In this document: positions 52,210-61,063 of the stretch, one piece after another | How the letters are laid out: each line of letters opens with the position of its first letter | Position numbering within the stretch: position 1 is the first letter of the stretch | DNA from: CALARM01 sp040217695 | Lineage (GTDB): Bacteria > Vulcanimicrobiota > SpSt-956 > JAKJGF01 | Length of the DNA: 64,000 nt | Direction: 5' to 3' | NCBI GenBank assembly: GCA_040217695.1 | Contig: JBEHWO010000001.1 | Coordinates: 1-64,000, forward strand | The notes under the pieces: model-generated | Told to the model about the DNA's origin: nothing | The model's database searches: none | Seen by the model: only the letters and a program-made list of their open reading frames with translations | Translations under genes and position numbers: made by a program

Positions 52210-54540
52210 ATGGATATGAATGAAGAATTCCTTCAGATGCTTCTTTCTGCTTTTAGAGCAGAAGGAGAAGAAAGAATTAATATAATGTCTTCATCACTTC
52301 TGGAACTGGAAAAAGAAGCTTCTGAAGAAAAACAAAAAACAATACTGGAAACAATATACAGAGAGGCGCACAGCCTGAAGGGTGCTGCCAGAGCTGTTGA
52401 TCTGACTTCTATAGAGACACTCTGCCATGGCATGGAAAATATTTTTTCTCTCCTGAAGAACAACAGACTGACCCTGAACAGTGAGATGTTTGATATATTT
52501 CATAAGACTGTTGATATGATTGAAAAAATTCTTACAAAGTCAGGAGAAGAAGATATTTCAGGGATTATTCAGGAACTTGACTCTTTAAAGACAGGGGAAA
52601 TAAAAAGAGTAAAAAAAGCTGTGCCGTCAGACGTGTTTTCAGAGAAAAAAGAATTGCCTGCAAAACTTTCGGATGACTCTTCAGAGAAGAAAGAAGAGCC
52701 TGAAAAAACTTTGCCCCCTGTTTCTGAAGACGAATGTAAAACAGAATCTGCTTCAAAGGATATGGAAGGAGTTTTGAAAATAAAAACTGCTCCCGAAACA
52801 GTGAGAATAGCTGCAACAAAACTGGACATGCTTATGCTTCAGGCAGAAGAATTACTATCTGTAAAACTCTCGACCAGACAGCGTTCTTCCGATTTAAAAG
52901 ATATTAAAGATATGATAGTTCTGTGGAAAAAAGACAGGAATAAAATTAATCCTGATATAAAAAAAATTGCCGGAATGACAGATGAAAAAGAGATAAAAAA
53001 AGAGTTGACCTCCGGGCTGGCAGAGTTGATGGAATTTAACAATAAATATATAGATGCACTTGAAAATAAAATTTCAGAGCTTTTAAGATTTTCTCTTTTA
53101 GACTGTCGTTCCGCCACATTTCTTGTAGATAATCTCCTTGAAGAAATGAAGAAAATTCTTATGATGCCTTTTTCCTCTATTACCATGTCTTTCCCCAGAA
53201 TGGTAAGGGATATTTCAAAAGCCAGGGATAAGGAAGCAGAGTTAATTGTTGAAGGCGGCCATATCGAACTGGACAGGCGTATACTGGAAGAAATGAAAAC
53301 CCCTCTTATTCATCTTCTGAGAAATTCCGTTGATCATGGTATTGAACCTCCTTATGAAAGAGAGAAAAAAAATAAAGAGAGAAAAGGCATTATAAAAATC
53401 AGTCTATCCCAGATGGATACAGGAAAGGTAAGTATTGTAATTTCTGATGACGGCAGAGGAATTGATGTGGAAAAAATCAGATCTGTAGCTATAAAAAAAG
53501 GTATTATGTCAGATGAAATTTTACCATGTGAAGATGAAATTTTTTCACTTATATTTCAGCCGGATATTTCAGCAAGTCCTATCATTACAGATATTTCCGG
53601 CAGAGGCCTCGGTATGGCAATAGTAAGAGAAACTGTTGAAAAAATGGGCGGAACTATAACTGTTCAAAGTAAAGCAAACAGCGGAACGACATTTAAAATA
53701 ATTCTTCCTCTCACACTTGCTACATTCAGAGGCACTCTTGTCATTATATCAGGAAGAGAATTTATTATACCTGCCATAAATATAGAAAGGGTTTTAAGAA
53801 TAAAAAAGAGTGAAGTGAAAACAGTGGAAAATAAAGAAACAGTCAGAATAGATAAAAAAACTATTCCCATTGTTTATCTCTCTGACATACTGGAACTGCC
53901 GGACAGAAAGGAAGATAAGAGGGACTTTATTATACTGTTAATTATTCGCCGCGGAGACAGAACCGCTGGTTTCTGTGTAAATGAAGTAATCTCAGAGCAG
54001 GAAGTGCTGGTAAAAAGTCTGGGCAACCAGCTTGCCCGTGTAAGAAATATTTCAGGTGCCACTATTTCGAGTGCCGGTAAGGTAATTCCGATTTTAAATA
54101 CCTCTGATCTGGTAAAATCTGCTTTAAAAATTACTCATAAACGAAGGATAAAGGATATAGAAGAAAGAAAAGAAGAGATTAAATCAATTCTGGTAGCAGA
54201 TGATTCCATTACTTCCAGAATACTTGTAAAAAATATACTTGAAGCTTCCGGTTATAATGTTAAAACGGCTGTGGACGGTATTGATGCCTATAGAGCTTTA
54301 AGAGAAGACGAGTTTCATCTCGTTGTTTCAGATGTAGAAATGCCCAGAATGGACGGCTTTGAACTGACGGAAACAATAAGAAAGGATAAAAAACTTTCGG
54401 AACTTCCCGTTATCCTTCTCACTGCCCTTTCTTCAAAAGAAGACAGGGAAAGAGGAATAGATGTCGGTGCCAGTGCATATATAGTAAAAAGCACTTTTGA
54501 GCAGACAGGACTCTTGAATGTTGTAAAGAGATTAATTTAA
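52210..54540 (+). CDS. cheA: CheA histidine kinase fused to a CheY-like receiver
   Basis: 776 aa. Hpt/P1 with His54 in REAHSLKGAARAVD, a variable linker with KKE/EKT repeats (about 125-200), P3/P4 kinase (LLRNSVDHGIEPP, SDDGRGID, SGRGLGMAIVRETVEKMGG), CheW-like P5 (about 505-640) and a C-terminal receiver (Asp708 in VVSDVEMPRMDG). This FrzE-like CheA-CheY fusion is common in systems controlling pili or development rather than flagella. No separate CheY or flagellar gene is present. Starts 24 bases after the receptor gene; ATGGATATG offers two starts. Confidence 0.93.
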   Translation: MDMNEEFLQMLLSAFRAEGEERINIMSSSLLELEKEASEEKQKTILETIYREAHSLKGAARAVDLTSIETLCHGMENIFSLLKNNRLTLNSEMFDIFHKTVDMIEKILTKSGEEDISGIIQELDSLKTGEIKRVKKAVPSDVFSEKKELPAKLSDDSSEKKEEPEKTLPPVSEDECKTESASKDMEGVLKIKTAPETVRIAATKLDMLMLQAEELLSVKLSTRQRSSDLKDIKDMIVLWKKDRNKINPDIKKIAGMTDEKEIKKELTSGLAELMEFNNKYIDALENKISELLRFSLLDCRSATFLVDNLLEEMKKILMMPFSSITMSFPRMVRDISKARDKEAELIVEGGHIELDRRILEEMKTPLIHLLRNSVDHGIEPPYEREKKNKERKGIIKISLSQMDTGKVSIVISDDGRGIDVEKIRSVAIKKGIMSDEILPCEDEIFSLIFQPDISASPIITDISGRGLGMAIVRETVEKMGGTITVQSKANSGTTFKIILPLTLATFRGTLVIISGREFIIPAINIERVLRIKKSEVKTVENKETVRIDKKTIPIVYLSDILELPDRKEDKRDFIILLIIRRGDRTAGFCVNEVISEQEVLVKSLGNQLARVRNISGATISSAGKVIPILNTSDLVKSALKITHKRRIKDIEERKEEIKSILVADDSITSRILVKNILEASGYNVKTAVDGIDAYRALREDEFHLVVSDVEMPRMDGFELTETIRKDKKLSELPVILLTALSSKEDRERGIDVGASAYIVKSTFEQTGLLNVVKRLI

Positions 54541-54542
54541 AT

Positions 54543-54786
54543 GGTGAGTCGTGAGTAGTGAAAAGTGAAAAGTGAAAAGTGAAAAGTGAAAAGTGAAAAG
54601 TGAAAAGTGAAAAGCAAAAAGTGAAAAGCGAAAAGTGAAAAGCGAAAAGTGAAAAGCGAAAAGTGAAAAGTGAAAAGTGAGTAGGGGCGTTTAATTAAAC
54701 GCCCCGGGATTAAATACGCATCACGCATCACGCATTACGAACCACGCGTCACGCGTTACGCGTTACGCGTCACGATTATCACCCAT
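54543..54786. repeat. Composite repeat: GTGAAAA array, PacI-type hairpin, CGTNACG array
   Basis: About 18 units of GTGAAAA (with GCGAAAA and GCAAAAA variants), then a palindrome centred on TTTAATTAAA within GGGGCG/CGCCCC (54684-54705), then CATCACG/CATTACG/CGTCACG/CGTTACG units ending at the cheB leader. It separates cheA from cheB. Confidence 0.88.
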
Positions 54787-54809
54787 CACCCGTATACAGA
54801 GGAAAATAT

Positions 54810-55835
54810 ATGATAAAAGTTCTCATAGTTGACGATTCTCAAACAGTGAGATTTATTTTATCGGAAATATTGATTTCCGACCCTGATATACAGTTAATCG
54901 GTGTGGCAGGGAACGGAGAAGAGGCTCTTTCCATACTGGAAAGAAAGAAACCTGATATAATAACAATGGATATCAATATGCCCGGTATAAACGGATTTGA
55001 AATAACAAGAAGAATTATGGAAACCAGTCCTGTTCCTATTGTTATAGTAAGTTCTTACTGCAGTCCTGAAGATGCACAGATGACTTTTAAAGCTCTCGAA
55101 GCAGGGGCTGTAGGCATACTGGAAAAACCTTCCATAGGACATCAAAATTTTGAAGAAATGAAGAAGAATTTCATTCATACATTAAAACTGATGTCGGAAA
55201 TAAAAGTTGTAAAAAGATGGACAGATGCAAGAAGAGAAAAGATAATACCGGTTAACAGACCATTAAAAATTACTCAGGTAAAGGCTGTCGCCATAGGTGC
55301 TTCCATAGGTGGCCCCTTTGCGCTGCGTACATTAATATCAGGCCTTTCTCCTGATATTAATGTTCCCCTCCTGATTGTTCAGCATATTACAAGAGGATTT
55401 ATAGAAGGTATGGTAGAATGGTTAAAATCCGATATAAAGCTTCCTCTTCATCTTGCGTCACATGGTATAAAACCTGAAGGAGGACACGTATATTTTGCAC
55501 CTGATGATTTTCATATGGAAGTCGGAAAAAGTGGTTCTATAATATTAAGAAAAGAAGTGACCGGTAATTGTATATGTCCGTCTGTTTCATCTCTTTTCAG
55601 GTCCGTAGCAGATGTTTACGGCTCCAATGCCATAGGTGTTCTTTTAACAGGTATGGGCACAGACGGATCTGCAGAATTAAAACTGATGAGAGATAAAGGG
55701 GCTGTTACCATAGCACAGGATGCGCAAAGCTCTGTCGTTCATGGCATGCCGGGAGAAGCTATAAAACTCGGAGGTGCAACATATATTCTTCCTCCCGGGG
55801 ATATGGTGCCTCTTATAATGAAATTAATAAAATAG
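54810..55835 (+). CDS. cheB: CheB protein-glutamate methylesterase
   Basis: 341 aa. Receiver domain (Asp54 in IITMDINMPGING) plus methylesterase with catalytic triad Ser165 (AIGASIGGPF), His192 (IVQHITRGF) and Asp285 (GMGTDGSAEL). The usual GASTGG motif reads GASIGG, a mild change that leaves the nucleophile. It removes receptor methyl groups set by CheR, giving adaptation. It is the last member of the chemosensory group, behind 270 bases of composite repeat; AGAGGA precedes the ATG. Confidence 0.93.
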   Translation: MIKVLIVDDSQTVRFILSEILISDPDIQLIGVAGNGEEALSILERKKPDIITMDINMPGINGFEITRRIMETSPVPIVIVSSYCSPEDAQMTFKALEAGAVGILEKPSIGHQNFEEMKKNFIHTLKLMSEIKVVKRWTDARREKIIPVNRPLKITQVKAVAIGASIGGPFALRTLISGLSPDINVPLLIVQHITRGFIEGMVEWLKSDIKLPLHLASHGIKPEGGHVYFAPDDFHMEVGKSGSIILRKEVTGNCICPSVSSLFRSVADVYGSNAIGVLLTGMGTDGSAELKLMRDKGAVTIAQDAQSSVVHGMPGEAIKLGGATYILPPGDMVPLIMKLIK

Positions 55836-55855
55836 CATTTCGCTTTTCAGCTTTT

Positions 55856-55891
55856 CTGCCGACTGCTGATAGCTGAAAGCTGATAGCTGAC
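55856..55891. repeat. AGCTGAT heptads
   Basis: GCTGATA GCTGAAA GCTGATA GCTGACA, a different period-7 family, filling the gap before the M16 peptidase gene. Confidence 0.75.
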
Positions 55892-58540
55892 ATGAAAGGA
55901 ATGTTGATATTGAATAATAATTTACCTGAAAGTTATAGATATTACGTCCTGGAGAATGGTCTGAAGGTCATATCTATAATAAACAGAAATTTTCCTGTTG
56001 TAATCGTATCAGTCCATGCAAATACAGGTTATTGCTGGGAACCTGACGAACTGGTAGGAATAAGTCATGTAGTGGAACATAACCTGATGCATGCTTCTGA
56101 AAAAAGAACGGAAAAAGAAATTTTTTCCATAGATAGAAGAATGGCGGGAGCCATGTATGATGCAGGCACAAGCTATGATTATACGGAATATCTTCTTACA
56201 GTGCCTTCCCAGAATCTTTCAATGGCAATGGATATACTCTGTGACGGTTTCGGAAAACCTGTGTTTCACCCCGAAGTATTTAAGAGTGAAATGGGGGCTA
56301 TAAAACAGGAAAGTAAACGTAAAATGGATATGCCTCAGGCCATGCTCAGAGAAAAACTTTATTCCGTTGCATATAAGTTTAATCGCAGAAGACGATGGAG
56401 ACTCGGGCCGGAAGAAATTTTAAATAAACTTACTCCCGGGGATTTAGATAAGTATTTCTATGAAAGATATGTACCGAGAAATTATATTCTTGTGGTGGCA
56501 GGCGATATCGAGCATGAAACAGTGGAACGTGAAGTGAGACAGACTTTTGCTCCTCTCCCTGACAGAGAGTTGTCAGGCACTTATTCCCCGGCAGAACCTC
56601 CCCAGCATGAAATAAGATATATGGAAATAAGGCGCCAGGTGGGACAGGTTTACTGGATGTGCGGTTTTCATTCCCCGAAATATCTTCAGAAAGAAAACGG
56701 GTCAATGGAACTCCTTGCCATAATCCTGGGACAGGGATTTAATTCCAGACTTAATCTGAAGGTAAGGGAAGAAAAAGGCCTCGTAGATGAAATAATTGCC
56801 AGTGCCTCTGATTTCGATGAAAATACTATGTTCAACATATTCATGAAAACCGATACGAAACGATTAAAAGATGCGGAAAAAGCAGTCATGGCAGAAATTT
56901 TTGCTTTTGCATACCATCTAGTTACACAGCCGGAACTATTGAGAGCCAGAAGTATTATACAGAATAACATATTATTCATTCATGATGATATAAGACAGGA
57001 AGTGGGCTTCAAGAGCATAGTAGAAACAAGAACCGGTTCTTTCCTGAACTGTGATAAATATCTTAACGACATACTTGCCCTTAATTCAGAGGATATCCTG
57101 AAAAGTGCAAAGGAATATCTCAGACCTGACAATATATCCGTATGCACTATTATTCCTGAAAAGGATTCTTTTGAGAAAAGAGATTCTGAAGATTTAATAC
57201 CATCAATCAAAGAGGCTCTTCGGATTGCAGAAGAAACAACATATCAATCAGATGAGCAGGTACTTCTGGAAGGAAAAAGTTTAACTCTTTTATTTCCTGA
57301 AGGGAAACCTCTTGATAAAATAAAGGAATTCAATCTCCCTAACGGCCCGGAAATATTACTCCTTGAAAACTCGCGTATTCCCATATTTACTGCAGCATTG
57401 CTGTTAAGAGGAGGAAAATCTCAGGAAGATATACAAAATTGCGGCATAACATCACTTATGCAGTCTGCAATGCTGAAAGGATCCCATGATTTTACCGGTA
57501 GAGAACTGCTCGGGAAACTGGAGACACTGGGCGTATCTGTGAGACCTGTCATAAAGAATGATTATTTCGGTTTTATACTGAAAGGCACTTCGTGGAATTT
57601 CAGGACATCTTTCCAGATACTTCAGGAAATATTACTTCATCCGTCATTCCCTTCAGAAGAAATAGAAATTGAAAAAAGAAAGATTCTTGCCAGGATAAGG
57701 GGTATAGAAGACAGTCCCAGAGAGCAATGTCTGTCTTTATTTTCACAGGAAGTGTTCAGAGGCCATCCCTACGGATTACCGCCGGAAGGCATGGAAGAAG
57801 TAATAAAACAACTTCAAAGACAGGATCTCCTTAAATGGCATGAGCTGATGGTTAAAGGTTCAAATCTTATAGTAGCTTTCGGAGGAGATCTTACGGAAAA
57901 TAAGATAATGAAGGAAATGAACCTTCTTGAAAGACTACCTGCGGGGCAGAAGGCCATTGCACCTGATTATGTCATTAAACCTGTTTATAATCCTGTGGAA
58001 CATATTGTTTCAAAGAAACGAAACCAGACTTCTACAGCCATGGGATATGCCACTGTTCCGTCAGGCCATGATGATTATCCTGTGTTACAGGTCATAAGGG
58101 GACTTACAACAGGTGACGGAGGAAGGTTCTGGAATGAAATAAGAGGCAAGAGGGGACTTGCCTATGTGATACATACGTACAATCATTTTTACGGTAAAGG
58201 CGGCACTTTTATGTCCTATGCTGCCACATCGCCCGATACTGCTGCTCTTACGGAAGAGCTTCTTGTGAAAGAATTTAAAAAACTCTATGAAGACCCACCT
58301 TCGAAAGAAGAATTAACTCAGGGGAAAAATTATATTACCGGTCTTTATCTGGCAGGAGAAAAAACAACCCTTGCAAGGACTGCTGCCCTGGCAGAAGCGG
58401 CATGTTACGGAGTAAATAAGGATTATGTTCTTCAATATGTAGATAATATAAAGAAAGTTACTGCCGAAAAAGTAGTGGAAGTGGCCGGGAAATATTTTAT
58501 TCCCGGAGCATATTATAAAGCACAGGTGAAAGGTGAGTAG
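55892..58540 (+). CDS. M16-family zinc metallopeptidase (insulinase type, double length)
   Basis: 882 aa, two M16 halves. The N-terminal half has the inverted zinc motif HVVEH (His59, Glu62, His63) and the downstream Glu (about 140, MGAIKQES). The C-terminal half (about 470-880) is the inactive chamber partner (GLAYVIHTYNHFYGKGGTF). No signal peptide is seen, so it may be cytosolic, degrading peptides. ATG 55892 lacks a Shine-Dalgarno; AAAGGAA at 55895-55901 would serve TTG 55910, a plausible real start six codons in. It is downstream of cheB but separated by a heptad array. Confidence 0.88.
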   Translation: MKGMLILNNNLPESYRYYVLENGLKVISIINRNFPVVIVSVHANTGYCWEPDELVGISHVVEHNLMHASEKRTEKEIFSIDRRMAGAMYDAGTSYDYTEYLLTVPSQNLSMAMDILCDGFGKPVFHPEVFKSEMGAIKQESKRKMDMPQAMLREKLYSVAYKFNRRRRWRLGPEEILNKLTPGDLDKYFYERYVPRNYILVVAGDIEHETVEREVRQTFAPLPDRELSGTYSPAEPPQHEIRYMEIRRQVGQVYWMCGFHSPKYLQKENGSMELLAIILGQGFNSRLNLKVREEKGLVDEIIASASDFDENTMFNIFMKTDTKRLKDAEKAVMAEIFAFAYHLVTQPELLRARSIIQNNILFIHDDIRQEVGFKSIVETRTGSFLNCDKYLNDILALNSEDILKSAKEYLRPDNISVCTIIPEKDSFEKRDSEDLIPSIKEALRIAEETTYQSDEQVLLEGKSLTLLFPEGKPLDKIKEFNLPNGPEILLLENSRIPIFTAALLLRGGKSQEDIQNCGITSLMQSAMLKGSHDFTGRELLGKLETLGVSVRPVIKNDYFGFILKGTSWNFRTSFQILQEILLHPSFPSEEIEIEKRKILARIRGIEDSPREQCLSLFSQEVFRGHPYGLPPEGMEEVIKQLQRQDLLKWHELMVKGSNLIVAFGGDLTENKIMKEMNLLERLPAGQKAIAPDYVIKPVYNPVEHIVSKKRNQTSTAMGYATVPSGHDDYPVLQVIRGLTTGDGGRFWNEIRGKRGLAYVIHTYNHFYGKGGTFMSYAATSPDTAALTEELLVKEFKKLYEDPPSKEELTQGKNYITGLYLAGEKTTLARTAALAEAACYGVNKDYVLQYVDNIKKVTAEKVVEVAGKYFIPGAYYKAQVKGE

Positions 58541-58801
58541 GGCGTGGGGCGTGAGTCGTAAAAATTGAGAAGTGAAAAGTGAAAAGTGAAAAGTGAGAAG
58601 TGAAAAGTGAAAAGTGAGAAGTGAAAAGTGAGAAGTGAGAAGTGAAAAGTGAGAAATGAGAAGTGAAAAGTGAGAAGTGAGAAGTGAGAAGTGAGAAGTG
58701 AGAAGTGAGAAGTGAAAAGTGAGAAGTGAAAAGTGAATGGTGAGAAGTGAGAAGTGAAAAGTGAGAAGTGAATGGTGAGCAGCAGGTTTTACGGCTTACG
58801 G
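58541..58801. repeat. Longest GTGAAAA/GTGAGAA heptad array (about 32 units)
   Basis: From about 58567 to 58790 nearly every seventh base is in register: GTGAAAA and GTGAGAA alternate irregularly with rare GTGAATG and ATGAGAA. Variation is confined to positions 5-7 of the unit. Confidence 0.92.
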
Positions 58802-58835
58802 CCCAATGATTACAACAGAGAAAGGAAGGTCTGAC

Positions 58836-59540
58836 ATGGATACAGTCAGTTGTCGTGAATGCGGAAGGAAAATAAAATACGGAAAGAAAAGCTGTTTTTA
58901 CTGCGGTGCCAGTCTGGAAGGACTTGTGCCGGAATTGAAATGCAAACAGTGTAATACCGTTAACCCTGATATAAATAAATTCTGCATGGAATGCGGCGGG
59001 CCTTTACTTGAAGGAGAAGAACCTCTGAATATACTGGCCAGTATTCCGCCTCCCGATAGAAATATAGATATAGACGAAGCAGGTGTAAGGGTTATTATAT
59101 TTGCAGATGAGGTTATGAGAATGGAGAAAGGTTATCCTCCTCAGACCTATCAGTTATCGTGGGATTCTATAAAAGAGGTAAATGTATATAGAGTTGAAGA
59201 ATCGGAAAGTAAGACAGTAAAAAGACAGGCCGGTGCCGGGGAAAAATTTGCTAAAAATGTATTGAGCCACGCTACGGGAGGGTTCGGAGCACTCCTGACC
59301 GGTTCGGGAACAAAAAACGAGACTGTTCAAACTCTGAAAGAAGCTCTTATCTGTGAAATAATATCGGAAAATATAACTCATCTCATAATAGGTGATAAAT
59401 TTAATTATGGCAAAACCCTGGGGCCTGAAATGGAATATAATATTAAAAATAATTTTGCAAAGGTAGTTAAAAAGATAGTTCAACACTGTAAATCGATAAA
59501 TATGAACAGAGGAACACAGATTATGATAACCAGAGGGTAA
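58836..59540 (+). CDS. Double zinc-ribbon protein
   Basis: 234 aa from ATG 58836 (GAAAGGAAGG upstream; an ATG 30 bases earlier lacks a site). Two Cys4 ribbons in the first 60 residues: CRECGRKIKYGKKSCFYCG and CKQCNTVNPDINKFCMECGG. The remainder (about 70-234) is an alpha/beta domain resembling a PH-like or DUF fold (VRVIIFADEVMRMEKGYPPQTYQLSWDSIKEV, LICEIISENITHLIIGD). No signal peptide or membrane helix, so cytosolic. Function unknown. It adds to a set of zinc-ribbon proteins in this window (727, 2466, 12570, 26192, 63043). Confidence 0.78.
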   Translation: MDTVSCRECGRKIKYGKKSCFYCGASLEGLVPELKCKQCNTVNPDINKFCMECGGPLLEGEEPLNILASIPPPDRNIDIDEAGVRVIIFADEVMRMEKGYPPQTYQLSWDSIKEVNVYRVEESESKTVKRQAGAGEKFAKNVLSHATGGFGALLTGSGTKNETVQTLKEALICEIISENITHLIIGDKFNYGKTLGPEMEYNIKNNFAKVVKKIVQHCKSINMNRGTQIMITRG

Positions 59541-59556
59541 CACTGATTAAAGGAAT

Positions 59557-59640
59557 TTATATGAGAATCGTAACGGGTAACGCTTAACGCGTGACTGGAG
59601 AAACAGAACCTCATCTTCGTTGTTACCGGACGGTTATGTC
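59557..59640. repeat. Heptad element framed by ATGAGAAT arm
   Basis: TTATATGAGAAT, CGTAACG/GGTAACG/CTTAACG/CGTGACT units, then GGAGAAACAGAACCTCATCTTCGTTGTTACCGG. It matches the element at about 28745-28830 in both flanks. Confidence 0.7.
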
Positions 59641-59742
59641 AGACCGGGTAAAAATAGATTATTATTCTAAAAACTGTGAAGGAAATAGGAAAAATTAGAG
59701 AAAATAAGTAATATAATAATGTGTCTGAAAAGCGGTGATATT

Positions 59743-60888
59743 ATGAGTCTCTTAAATTCCGGCCAGGAAGACGGCTTTATTTCCCCTTATATCATTGGAG
59801 ATAAAAATCTCAGAGGCATGAAAACTACTGCCCCTCCTCCTACAAAAGAGAAGGTTAAACCTCCTTTACCTCCCCCTGTCGTAGAAAAACCTGTTCCTGT
59901 GAAAGAAGAAATCTTTCTGCCTCCTCCGCCGGAAGCAGAAAAACCATCTGAACTGCCGCCGCCTCCCGTGAGAAAAAAAAGAGATAAACTGGACCTTGCC
60001 GCAGTTTATAATGAACTTCAACTCCCGGAAATGCCTGTACCTGACAGAATCCAGCCACCTCCTCCCCGTACCATAGAATTTTCGGATTCTGTCATGGGAC
60101 TCAAAAACCCTGACGGCACCCCTCTGGCTTTTGTTCAGAAAAAATATCTGGAAATAGAAATAGTGGATCCGAATAAAGGAAAAGAAGGATCTATGGATAT
60201 TCAGGAAATATACAGGGAAGGTAAAGAAGCAGTCATATCAAAGGCAAACAAATTACTGGGGCAGAATATACCTGAAGAGAGCCGTCTGAGGAGTTTTGCC
60301 ATGCTGGATAAAATGATAATAAAATCTTCTGATCCACTGGCAAAGGAAAAACTTAAAGCAGAACTGGTGGTACTGGGTGAAAAATTCATAAGAACCTGTC
60401 AGGAACATGATCTGTGGGTAATAATAATTGCTCCTCATGAAAGACTTTCAAAAATAAAGGTTTACGGCCATCAATTATTCGGCTCAGGAGAAACGGGAAG
60501 AGGGGAGTTCCATCGCAGTATGGATGAAATAAGAGGAGTATTCCGCACCTACAGGGTAAATGAAGATCTTGTATGGAAAATGGTTGCCATAGGAGAAGAA
60601 CGTATAAACGGCATATACGGAACCACGTCAATCCATGAATTTGCCCATGCCTATGATTATGCCTGGCAGATAATGCATAAATCCCAGTTCGGTCTTTCTG
60701 TCCAGTTATGGAATACCTTCTATCACAAAAGAACAGGTTTCGTATCGAAATATGCTTCCCATAAACCGCAGGAATATTTTGCAGAATCGGTAGAAGCATT
60801 TTTCCATCCTCAAAATCATGAAGATCTGTTGAAATGTGACCCCGGTATGTATAAATATCTGCATGACCTCTTTATCAGTATGCAGTAA
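59743..60888 (+). CDS. Anthrax-lethal-factor-like (ATLF) zinc metallopeptidase with Pro-rich N-terminus
   Basis: 381 aa from ATG 59743 (GGTGAT upstream). Residues 30-120 are Pro-rich (PPPTKEKVKPPLPPPVV, PPPPP). The C-terminal 200 residues match the ATLF-like fold: HEFAH zinc motif (His298, Glu299, His302) in TSIHEFAHAYDYAW, and YASHKPQEYFAESVEAFF supplying the third ligand Glu (344 or 348). Family members include lethal factor and Pro-Pro endopeptidases. There is no signal peptide, so it acts in the cytosol or is exported by another route. Interesting for a possible preference for proline-rich substrates, which is inference. Confidence 0.83.
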   Translation: MSLLNSGQEDGFISPYIIGDKNLRGMKTTAPPPTKEKVKPPLPPPVVEKPVPVKEEIFLPPPPEAEKPSELPPPPVRKKRDKLDLAAVYNELQLPEMPVPDRIQPPPPRTIEFSDSVMGLKNPDGTPLAFVQKKYLEIEIVDPNKGKEGSMDIQEIYREGKEAVISKANKLLGQNIPEESRLRSFAMLDKMIIKSSDPLAKEKLKAELVVLGEKFIRTCQEHDLWVIIIAPHERLSKIKVYGHQLFGSGETGRGEFHRSMDEIRGVFRTYRVNEDLVWKMVAIGEERINGIYGTTSIHEFAHAYDYAWQIMHKSQFGLSVQLWNTFYHKRTGFVSKYASHKPQEYFAESVEAFFHPQNHEDLLKCDPGMYKYLHDLFISMQ

Positions 60889-60930
60889 CCGATTGGTAAT
60901 TATAACGGTAAATATTCCGCCGGTTATTGT

Positions 60931-61063
60931 CGTGATGCGTGATACTATAATCGTGACGCGTGGTTCGTAATGCGTGTTTTACCGGTACCGGGCGACCACA
61001 GGGGGTCGCCTGCTCACTTTTCACTCTTCACTTTTCACCCTTCACGACTCACCACTCACTCTT
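60931..61063. repeat. Composite repeat (CGTGACG - GGTACCGGGCGA hairpin - CACTTTT heptads)
   Basis: CGTGATG/CGTGACG/CGTAATG units, ACCGGTACCGGGCGACC...GGTCGCC hairpin (about 60981-61010), then CACTTTT/CACTCTT/CACGACT/CACCACT units. It is an inverted partner of 62911-63022, the two flanking the ABC-F gene. Confidence 0.82.

Noticed and set aside
58541..58801. CRISPR-like array
   Set aside because: The period is 7 bases with no spacers between repeats and no cas genes in the window; the same holds for every other heptad array.
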